Of a stretch of DNA of 12,154 nt, positions 7,008 through 12,154 are shown in pieces. The stretch comes from Desulfobacteraceae bacterium (GTDB lineage: Bacteria; Desulfobacterota; Desulfobacteria; Desulfobacterales; Desulfosalsimonadaceae), in assembly GCA_021162325.1 (NCBI GenBank), contig JAGGYV010000084.1, positions 1-12,154 of the forward strand. Direction: 5' to 3'. The notes below the pieces were generated by a model. That model ran no database searches. It was not told where the DNA came from and saw only the letters and a list, made by a program, of their open reading frames with translations. The translations under genes and the position numbers were made by a program. Every line of letters begins with the position of its first letter. Within the stretch, counting starts at the first letter, position 1.

Positions 7008-8246
7008 TTATTTTTTTTTAGGCTTTTTCTTTTTGCGCTTTGGCCGGTTTTCAAAAGTTTCAATCAATGCCTGGATATCGTCTACGGCTGCGGTTGTTTC
7101 AATGGTATGGGTGTAATCGGCTTTACTGGTTTTCATTACTTCAATTTCTTTGTTTAAGAATGCCTGGATTTCAGATAGGCGATCTTTTTCCTCGGTACTA
7201 CAGAATGAAACGGCAATCCCTTTATTCACTCCCCGGCCGGTTCGACCCACGCGATGGACATAGTTTTCCGCCTTGTCCGGCAAATCATAATTGATGACAT
7301 AATTGACATCCACAATATCAATGCCTCGGGCGCTGACATCCGTGGCAATCAGGAGATTGAAATCGCCGTTTTTGAATTTCTGCATCACTTTCGAGCGTTC
7401 GTCCTGTTCTTTTTCTCCATGAATGGTAAACGATTCTATCTGAACCCGCTCCATTGCCTTTGCCACGCGTTCGGCACGCACCCGGGTGCGGACAAACACG
7501 ATGATCTTGCTATCCGGATGGTCTTTGATAAATTTTTCCAGAAAAAAACGCTTGTCATCCATCTCCACAAACATCACAAAATGGGAAACATTCTTAGACA
7601 CCGGGTCGTCCGGAGATATCTGGATGCGGATGGCGGACGTTTTTACCTGGGAAAACGCCAGTTTTTTGATTTCCTTGTTAATGGTGGCTGAAAAAAACAG
7701 GGTCTGATGTTTGCGGGTGAGCATTTTTTTTACATAGGTGATGTCTTTGATAAACCCCAGATCCAGCATGTGATCTGCTTCATCTAAAATAAGGGTATCC
7801 ACACTTTTCAAGCGTATATATCCCTGGCTGATCAGGTCAAACATGCGTCCCGGGGTTGCCACAAGAATATCAATGCCGTCCTGAAGTTTTTTGATCTGGC
7901 TATCCTGTTCCACGCCGCCATAAACAGTAAACGCTTTGGCCTTGGTATGCCGGGCCAGAGAATTAAACACATCGCCGATCTGCATTGCCAGTTCCCGGGT
8001 CGGGACCATGACAATGCATTTGATGCCGTAAGATCGTTTACTGCTCTTGTTTGTGTGAATTTTGTTAATAACAGGAATGGCGAATGCCGCTGTTTTACCG
8101 GTACCCGTCTGGGCGATGGCCAGCACGTCCTCGCCTTTCATGATCGACGGGATGGATTTGTACTGAATATCCGTGGGCCGTTTAAAACCGAGCTGGACCA
8201 GATTGTTTTTTATTTCTTCTGCAATATAGTAATTTTCAAATTTCAT
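7008..8246 (-). CDS. DEAD-box ATP-dependent RNA helicase, RhlE-like
   Basis: 412-aa cytosolic RNA helicase that unwinds or remodels RNA duplexes using ATP. All core motifs are present in order: Q motif (GFKRPTDIQ, 20-28), motif I AQTGTGKT (45-52), Ia PTRELAMQ (82-89), Ib TPGR (131-134), II DEAD (155-158), III SAT (186-188), IV-like IIVFVRT (248-254), V ATDVSARGID (301-310), VI HRVGRTGRG (331-339). After the two RecA-like domains there is only a short tail ending in a lysine-rich block (KRKKKKPKKK, about 403-412), a typical RNA-binding extension of RhlE-type enzymes. The start overlaps no other gene; only a weak GAG-type ribosome site is visible. It is transcribed toward the glycosyltransferase, separated by about 196 bp carrying the palindromic repeat pair. 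The exact subfamily is uncertain. Confidence 0.95.
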   Translation of the reverse strand: MKFENYYIAEEIKNNLVQLGFKRPTDIQYKSIPSIMKGEDVLAIAQTGTGKTAAFAIPVINKIHTNKSSKRSYGIKCIVMVPTRELAMQIGDVFNSLARHTKAKAFTVYGGVEQDSQIKKLQDGIDILVATPGRMFDLISQGYIRLKSVDTLILDEADHMLDLGFIKDITYVKKMLTRKHQTLFFSATINKEIKKLAFSQVKTSAIRIQISPDDPVSKNVSHFVMFVEMDDKRFFLEKFIKDHPDSKIIVFVRTRVRAERVAKAMERVQIESFTIHGEKEQDERSKVMQKFKNGDFNLLIATDVSARGIDIVDVNYVINYDLPDKAENYVHRVGRTGRGVNKGIAVSFCSTEEKDRLSEIQAFLNKEIEVMKTSKADYTHTIETTAAVDDIQALIETFENRPKRKKKKPKKK

Positions 8247-8486
8247 GGGGTCTCAACTTTTTTGTAAAATAAACATGATGATGTCGTTAGATTTTTAAAT
8301 ACAATTATAGAACGCGTAATACAACCGTAAAGGATGAAAGGTCGTTTGATTTTGTTTAACCAACGTGTCGGGTCGAGTTGCAAAACGCTCACGCAGTTCT
8401 TGGGGCACTGGAAAAATTAATATACCGTCAATTGCACGGAAGTTTACGCTAAGCTTGATAACAATAACAATAAATATGAAAAACCA

Positions 8487-8514
8487 TTGACAAAAACCAT
8501 AATGGTTGTATAGT
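8487..8514 (+). promoter_or_regulatory. sigma70-like promoter with palindromic operator for the toxin-antitoxin pair
   Basis: A perfect -35 TTGACA (8487-8492) and a -10 TATAGT (8509-8514) are separated by 16 nt. The spacer contains the perfect inverted repeat AACCAT-A-ATGGTT (8495-8507). A palindrome in this position fits autorepression by the ribbon-helix-helix antitoxin. The rest of the 8247-8539 gap shows nothing recognisable. Confidence 0.75.
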
Positions 8515-8539
8515 GAATGCTAACGTAAGGAGGTGCAAA

Positions 8540-8779
8540 ATGCAAACCATCACTGTGAAAAATATACCGTCTGATATTCATCAATCATTAAAAAATATTG
8601 CAAAATTAAATCATCGCAGCCTGAATAATGAGATTATTTATTGTTTGGAAAAATATACGAAAATATCAAAAGTTGATCCTGCTGTGCTTATAAATAAAGC
8701 CCGGCAGGTCCGCTTCGGGATCAGTCACAAATTTACTGATGAAGAAATCCAGGATGCTAAAAACGAAGGTAGAAAATGA
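8540..8779 (+). CDS. FitA/Arc-like ribbon-helix-helix antitoxin
   Basis: 79-aa DNA-binding antitoxin. The N-terminus MQTITVKNIPSDIHQSLKNIAKLNHRSLNNEIIYCLEKY shows the beta strand (TITVKNIP) and two helices of a ribbon-helix-helix fold; RSLNNEI is the typical FitA/Arc-family signature. The C-terminal part (about 45-79, charged, ending DAKNEGRK) would be the toxin-neutralising tail. The frame could start at 8513, but that codon lies inside the promoter; the ATG at 8540 has an excellent AAGGAGG site (8526-8532). The stop codon overlaps the toxin start in an ATGA junction, so the two are translationally coupled. Base composition is visibly more AT-rich than the neighbours, in keeping with horizontal acquisition. 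Confidence 0.9.
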   Translation: MQTITVKNIPSDIHQSLKNIAKLNHRSLNNEIIYCLEKYTKISKVDPAVLINKARQVRFGISHKFTDEEIQDAKNEGRK

Positions 8780-9174
8780 TCGTCGTCGATACAAACATCC
8801 TTGTATATCTGTGGTTGCCCGGTGCTTATACTGAACAGGCGGAAAAGTTGTTTGAAAATGACAGCCACTGGGTTAGTCCCACCCTGTGGAGATCTGAGTA
8901 TCGAAATGTCGTCGCCTCTTTTTATAGAAAAGGGCTATTGTTATATGAAGAGGCTATTGAAGTAATACTTAATACAGAAGATCAGATGGCTCACTCTGAA
9001 TATGCTGTAAATTCAGTAAGGGTTATGGAGAAAGTCAAAGAATCAAAATGTACGGCATATGATTGTGAATATGTCGTATTAGCGGAAGTGCTTAAAAGTA
9101 ATCTGATAACCAAAGATAAAGAAATACTGAAATATTTTCCTGATATTGCTATAGATTTAGAAGCGTTTGTGTGA
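8776..9174 (+). CDS. vapC: PIN-domain ribonuclease toxin (VapC/FitB type)
   Basis: 132-aa PIN-domain protein, the presumed toxin of the pair; VapC-type toxins are Mg2+-dependent RNases, often cutting tRNA or rRNA. The acidic PIN residues are all present: D5 in VVDTNIL, E41 in LWRSEYRN, D96 in TAYDCEYV and D114 in TKDKEIL, so it is probably active. The length is normal for the family. It overlaps the antitoxin stop by 4 bp (ATGA), which sets the start. The RNA target cannot be predicted. The gap after it (9175-9439) shows no terminator hairpin and only a weak possible promoter for metF (TTGTCC at 9334, TTATAG at 9356). Confidence 0.92.
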   Translation: MIVVDTNILVYLWLPGAYTEQAEKLFENDSHWVSPTLWRSEYRNVVASFYRKGLLLYEEAIEVILNTEDQMAHSEYAVNSVRVMEKVKESKCTAYDCEYVVLAEVLKSNLITKDKEILKYFPDIAIDLEAFV

Positions 9175-9439
9175 CCGGTTATTTTTCATGTTCGCATTTG
9201 GAATTGGCGGGCGTCTTACGCACTCTTATTTTATTTATTTGCCGATAAAGGCTTTAAATAATCACCGAAGGGTCGGCCATCGTTCCGGCTCTTGCATTTT
9301 GATTTTCATTTTTTCTCATCCTTAAATTTCTTGTTGTCCATGATTTGTATCGGTGTTATAGGTATTTGCTTAAAACATTTAAGTTTTTATTGATGAATAA
9401 ATTATAAATTATATCAAAAATTAATAATGGAGGGAAACA

Positions 9440-10324
9440 ATGAGTGTGACAAATTTATATAAAGACGCAGGGGATAAACCAATTATTTCGTTTGAATTTT
9501 TCCGGGCTAAAACAGAAAAAGCAGCAGAAAATCTTGAAAAGGTCCTTGATCTGCTGTCTGACACCAAACATGATTATATGTCAGTGACGTTTGGCGCCGG
9601 GGGCTCAACCCGTGAAGGGTCCTATGAATTGATTGATAAACTCAAAAACGATCGCGGCCTCAATGTGGTTGCCTATATCGCCGGTGTGGGTATGGGACCG
9701 GATGATCTGACAGAAGTGTTGGATAAATTTAAAAATAAGGGAATTGAAACGGTTTTTGTGATTCAGGGGGATGAGCCCCAGGGTGATGTTGCCTTTAAAC
9801 CCCATACGGACGCATTGGCCCATGCGTCGGATCTTTTGGCATTTATCAACGACCGATATGATTTTGGCCTGGGAGCAGCCGGTTATCCCGAAGGACATAT
9901 CAATGCTGAAAGTCTGGAAAAGGATATTGAATACGCTAAATTGAAACAGGATAATGGGGCGAAATATATTGTGGCCCAGTATTTTTATGATAATCAATTC
10001 TATTATGATTATGTTGACAAGTGCCGGGCGATCGGAATCACCATTCCCATTATTCCGGGTATTATGCCGATTTATACGGTCAAACTTCTTGAAATGCTGA
10101 CCAGTGTTTGTGGATCATCCATTCCGGATGGTGTCCGAAAAAGATTGGACAGCATTTCGGCGGATGATAAATCCGGGGTCGTTGAGTACGGCATCGAACT
10201 GGCGACACAGCAATGCCGGGAGTTGCTGAAACACGGTGTTCCGGGACTTCATTTTTATACAATGAATCGTGGGAAATCCGTGAATGCCATTGTCACGACG
10301 CTCCAGAGCGAAGGGCTGTTGTAA
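9440..10324 (+). CDS. metF: 5,10-methylenetetrahydrofolate reductase
   Basis: 294-aa TIM-barrel flavoprotein that reduces methylene-H4folate to methyl-H4folate, for methionine synthesis or, in acetyl-CoA-pathway anaerobes, the methyl branch. Seen: SFEFF with E19 (18-22), VTFGAGGSTR (49-58), GDEP (110-113, D111 being the folate-site aspartate), GAAGYPEGH (145-153), AQYFYDN (179-185), PGIMPI (206-211) and GVPGLHFYTMNR (266-277). The length matches E. coli MetF. Ribosome site GGAGGG (9429-9434) is 5 nt from the ATG. The usual SFEFFPPKT reads SFEFFRAKT here, a change at the first loop. No metV or other acetyl-CoA-pathway gene is adjacent, so which pathway it serves is open. MITE B begins 8 bp after the stop. 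Confidence 0.95.
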   Translation: MSVTNLYKDAGDKPIISFEFFRAKTEKAAENLEKVLDLLSDTKHDYMSVTFGAGGSTREGSYELIDKLKNDRGLNVVAYIAGVGMGPDDLTEVLDKFKNKGIETVFVIQGDEPQGDVAFKPHTDALAHASDLLAFINDRYDFGLGAAGYPEGHINAESLEKDIEYAKLKQDNGAKYIVAQYFYDNQFYYDYVDKCRAIGITIPIIPGIMPIYTVKLLEMLTSVCGSSIPDGVRKRLDSISADDKSGVVEYGIELATQQCRELLKHGVPGLHFYTMNRGKSVNAIVTTLQSEGLL

Positions 10325-10332
10325 ACGAATAT

Positions 10333-10498
10333 TGATGGCTTCGTAAAAAGTCCAAATTCTTTGTTGCGCTGCATCCTTCGTCTCTTCAAAGTACGCTAAG
10401 TACGAATCATCACTCAGGATTTGCGCGCCTCGCCAATTTTAAAATTTGGTGGAACTTTTTTCTTTGCCATCGGAATCCGACTTTTTACGAGTTTGTCA
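10333..10498 (-). mobile_element. MITE-like element, copy B (166 bp)
   Basis: Inverted relative to copy A. The ends TGATGGCTTCGTAAAAAGTC and GACTTTTTACGAGTTTGTCA are terminal inverted repeats. It is flanked by ATAT on both sides (10329-10332 and 10499-10502), a candidate 4-bp target duplication. The internal sequence, including GAGTGATGATTCGTACTTA (reverse strand), is shared with copy A. It is non-coding. Confidence 0.8.
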
Positions 10499-10613
10499 AT
10501 ATTGAGGTACGCCATTTTTTTGCCACAGGACACAGAGAAAATTAAAATTTAATATTTTTGATCATTCCTTAATTTTTGTGGTATATGCCGCCTCCTGCCG
10601 GTTTTAATTTTTC

Positions 10614-10646
10614 TTGACAACCGGATCATATTTTACAACATATAAA
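10614..10646 (+). promoter_or_regulatory. probable promoter of the thi4 transcript
   Basis: TTGACA (10614-10619) is followed after about 17-21 nt by an AT-rich CATATAAAA stretch (10639-10647) that could hold the -10 element. It lies directly upstream of the TPP aptamer. The remaining 10499-10613 stretch shows nothing recognisable. Confidence 0.55.
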
Positions 10647-10650
10647 AATG

Positions 10651-10733
10651 TTAGGGGTGTTGACATCAACTGAGAACCCGGATTTCGGGTAACCCTTAGA
10701 ACCTGATCAGGTTAATACCTGCGAAGGGAAACG
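10651..10733 (+). promoter_or_regulatory. TPP riboswitch (THI element) aptamer
   Basis: Conserved THI-box parts occur in order: AGGGGT (10653-10658), helix GTTG-ACAT-CAAC (10659-10670), CTGAGA (10670-10675), an extra variable hairpin ACCCG/CGGGT (10676-10690), ACCCTTAGAACCTGATC (10692-10708), a closing hairpin CAGGT/ACCTG, and GCGAAGGGAA (10721-10730). It senses thiamine pyrophosphate. The 3' edge AAGGGAAACG is exactly complementary to the left arm of the downstream terminator, so it can form an antiterminator when TPP is absent. Confidence 0.95.
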
Positions 10734-10773
10734 ATGATTTTTTATGGAAAAAATGGGTTGCTCCATATATTGA

Positions 10774-10810
10774 CCGTTTCCCTTTGCCGGGAAACGGTTT
10801 TTTTATTTTT
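10774..10810 (+). terminator. riboswitch-controlled attenuator terminator
   Basis: The stem CCGTTTCCC (10774-10782) pairs with GGGAAACGG (10789-10797) across a 6-nt loop and is followed by a T-run (10798-10807). It lies between the TPP aptamer and thi4. The alternative pairing is 10724-10733 with 10775-10784 (10 bp). Confidence 0.92.
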
Positions 10811-10877
10811 AGGCGTTCGGTTTGTATGTAACTATATAATTTAATGAAAAATAACTATTAATTAAAGGAGCAATTCA

Positions 10878-11651
10878 ATGGCATTGGATGAAATCATTAT
10901 CACAAAAGCAATTATCGATCGATACTATGAAAAATTAATCAATAATCTTGAAACAGACGTCGCCATTGTCGGCGGCGGTCCTTCAGGCCTGGTCGCCGGG
11001 TACTTTCTTGCGAAAGCCGGTAAAAAAGTGGTAATGTACGAACGAAAATTAAGTATCGGCGGCGGCATGTGGGGCGGCGGTATGACGTATAATGAAATCG
11101 TTGTGCAAAAAGATGCGATTCATATTTTAGAAACATTCGGCATTCGGTACAGGGAATTTGAGAAAAATTATTATACTGCCGACGCTGTTGAAGCCATCAC
11201 AACACTGACGTCAAAAGCGATCCAGGCAGGGCTTACCATATTTAATTGTGTGTCCGTAGAAGATGTGATGATGCGGTCGGAAGGGATTACCGGGCTGGTT
11301 ATTAACTGGTCTCCGGTGGAAATGGCGGGCCTGCATATTGATCCGTTGACCGTCCGGTCCAAGTTTGTGGTGGATGCCACGGGTCATGCCACGGAAGTCG
11401 TGAAGGTGGTGGTCCGTAAAGTGCCGGGAAAACTGATGACGGAAAGCGGCAAGATTGAAGGCGAAAAGTCCATGTGGGCGGATCATGCGGAAAATCTGAC
11501 CATCGACAATACCCGTGAAGTTTTTCCCGGACTTTATGTGACCGGGATGGCGGCCAATGCAACCGCCGGCGGACCGAGAATGGGCCCGATATTCGGCGGG
11601 ATGCTGCTTTCCGGAGAAAAGGTGGCCGGAGAGCTGGCCGGCCGCTTATAA
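10878..11651 (+). CDS. thi4: sulfide-dependent ADP-thiazole synthase (Thi4, non-suicidal type)
   Basis: 257-aa Thi4 enzyme; it makes the ADP-thiazole precursor of thiamine from NAD, glycine and a sulfur source. Seen: Rossmann nucleotide motif VAIVGGGPSGLVAG (28-41), E55 at the end of the second strand, GGGMWGGGM (61-69), VVDATGH (164-170), and the C-terminal GMAANATAGGPRMGPIFGGML (223-243). The suicidal yeast enzyme donates sulfur from Cys205; this protein has only one cysteine (C124), not in the catalytic loop after ATGH. It therefore resembles the methanogen-type enzymes that use free sulfide with iron and turn over repeatedly. AAGGAG (10865-10870) is placed 7 nt before the ATG. Expression is controlled by the TPP riboswitch upstream. 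Confidence 0.93.
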   Translation: MALDEIIITKAIIDRYYEKLINNLETDVAIVGGGPSGLVAGYFLAKAGKKVVMYERKLSIGGGMWGGGMTYNEIVVQKDAIHILETFGIRYREFEKNYYTADAVEAITTLTSKAIQAGLTIFNCVSVEDVMMRSEGITGLVINWSPVEMAGLHIDPLTVRSKFVVDATGHATEVVKVVVRKVPGKLMTESGKIEGEKSMWADHAENLTIDNTREVFPGLYVTGMAANATAGGPRMGPIFGGMLLSGEKVAGELAGRL

Positions 11652-11690
11652 TGATTCGTTTTTTGTAAAAAAAGCGAATTAGCCATATGC

Positions 11691-11760
11691 GTAGGGGAGG
11701 GGTTTATCCCCTCACGTTATGGGTCGTCCTTTTGTGGGAGGGGATAAACCCCTCCCCTAC
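11691..11760. repeat. perfect 23-bp inverted repeat
   Basis: The arm GTAGGGGAGGGGTTTATCCC (11691-11710, continuing CTC to 11713) is perfectly complementary to 11738-11760, with a 24-nt loop. It resembles the common dispersed 'gtaggggcggggttt' intergenic palindromes. There is no U-tract after it. Confidence 0.9.
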
Positions 11761-11950
11761 ATTGAAACTTCTTAAATAAATGGTATTGACACCGGAATTT
11801 TTATTACTAACAAGTTCGTGAATTTTAAATTTGGCGCTTTTTAATTTGCCATTAACGAGATTTTAACGGAATATAATTATTTATTGATAGAGTGGCACAA
11901 AATACAATGGAAAGCTTTCAAATAACTTCATAAGTGCCGATAAAATAAAT

Positions 11951-12029
11951 TGTAGGTCGGGATTCTTGCCCGACTAATGGAATATGCCAATCATCAGATT
12001 TGGGTGCCGGGTAAGAAACCCGGCCTACA
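11951..12029. repeat. imperfect inverted repeat upstream of thiC
   Basis: The arms TGTAGGTCGGGATTCTTGCC (11951-11970) and the reverse complement of 12006-12029 (TGTAGGCCGGGTTTCTTACC onward) match at all but a few positions. Each arm also has a small self-complementary core (CGGG...CCCG). The right arm ends 21 bp before the thiC start. Confidence 0.85.
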
Positions 12030-12050
12030 TGAAAAAACAGGTTATATATT

Positions 12051-12154
12051 ATGACACAACTCGAAGAAGCCAGAAATGGGAACATAACCGAGGCCATGGC
12101 CCAGGTGGCGGATTATGAAGATACGCCGGCAGAGGAAATTCGCCAGCGGGTCGC
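12051..12154 (+). CDS. thiC: phosphomethylpyrimidine synthase ThiC, N-terminal fragment
   Basis: The window ends after 34 codons. The N-terminus MTQLEEARNGNITEAMAQVA, then DYEDTPAEEIRQRVA, matches the start of short-form bacterial and archaeal ThiC (MTQLE.ARKG.IT..M..VA). ThiC is a radical-SAM enzyme converting aminoimidazole ribotide to HMP phosphate, the pyrimidine half of thiamine. The catalytic CxxCxxxxC cluster motif would lie near the C-terminus, outside the window. Only a weak ribosome site (ACAGG) precedes the ATG. The position after thi4, in the same direction, supports the call. Confidence 0.85.
   Translation, partial: MTQLEEARNGNITEAMAQVADYEDTPAEEIRQRV

Larger units (their letters stand above)
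11652..12050. other. thi4-thiC intergenic region with two inverted repeats
   Basis: No gene is seen. It holds two large inverted repeats, listed separately, plus an AT-rich middle (11761-11950) with no recognisable RNA. An imperfect T/A-run hairpin (ATTCG...CGAAT, 11654-11679) just after thi4 could weakly terminate. A lone TTGACA (11786-11791) has no good -10. No second TPP aptamer is seen before thiC. Confidence 0.6.

Noticed and set aside
7254..7691. 145-codon open frame on the plus strand
   Set aside because: Antisense shadow inside the DEAD-box helicase, whose motifs are all intact in the other strand.
8295..8519. Open frame on the minus strand containing PVPQELRERFATRPDTLVKQN
   Set aside because: No start codon of any usual kind and no ribosome site; it overlaps the toxin-antitoxin promoter. 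It might be a decayed gene but could equally be chance.

Overview
The window looks like a chromosomal segment of a sulfate-reducing, anaerobic Desulfobacterota bacterium, probably Desulfobacterales. This is an inference from the gene set: an ABC1 kinase, an NhaD-type antiporter, an isolated metF, and a Thi4 lacking the suicidal cysteine followed by thiC under a TPP riboswitch. The moderate GC content and the load of short palindromic dispersed repeats in most gaps fit that guess. No rRNA, tRNA, CRISPR array, prophage or intact insertion sequence is seen.

Layout, left to right. The left edge holds the first codons of a leftward PLP-dependent aminotransferase. A repeat-rich gap follows (31-bp palindromic repeat, 59-nt perfect hairpin, fragment of a MITE end), then a rightward UbiB/ABC1-family kinase (636-1982). 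Another copy of the 31-bp repeat precedes a rightward NhaD-type Na+/H+ antiporter (2231-4105). Its two membrane halves are separated by an inserted PAS sensor domain, the most unusual protein architecture here. A strong terminator separates it from an AAA ATPase/DUF4143 protein (4250-5506).

The middle part runs leftward: a DEAD-box RNA helicase (7008-8246), then a DUF3524/QTMAN-like glycosyltransferase (5705-6811), which in the characterised animal enzyme mannosylates tRNA queuosine. Between the convergent ATPase and glycosyltransferase genes lies a 167-bp non-coding mobile element (MITE A), inserted at the glycosyltransferase stop codon. An inverted copy (MITE B) sits just after metF. Both have matching terminal inverted repeats and 4-bp target duplications.

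A compact, AT-rich toxin-antitoxin pair (8540-9174; RHH antitoxin plus PIN toxin) has its own near-consensus promoter with a palindromic operator in the spacer. It is followed by metF (9440-10324). The right end is a thiamine locus: sigma70-like promoter, TPP riboswitch, attenuator terminator, thi4 (10878-11651), a 399-bp gap with two large inverted repeats, and the first 34 codons of thiC. Thi4 makes the thiazole half and ThiC the pyrimidine half of thiamine, so TPP can shut off at least thi4, and thiC too if they are co-transcribed. The best candidates for something undescribed are the NhaD-PAS sensor-transporter, the 31-bp palindrome family in front of genes, and the bacterial QTMAN homologue.
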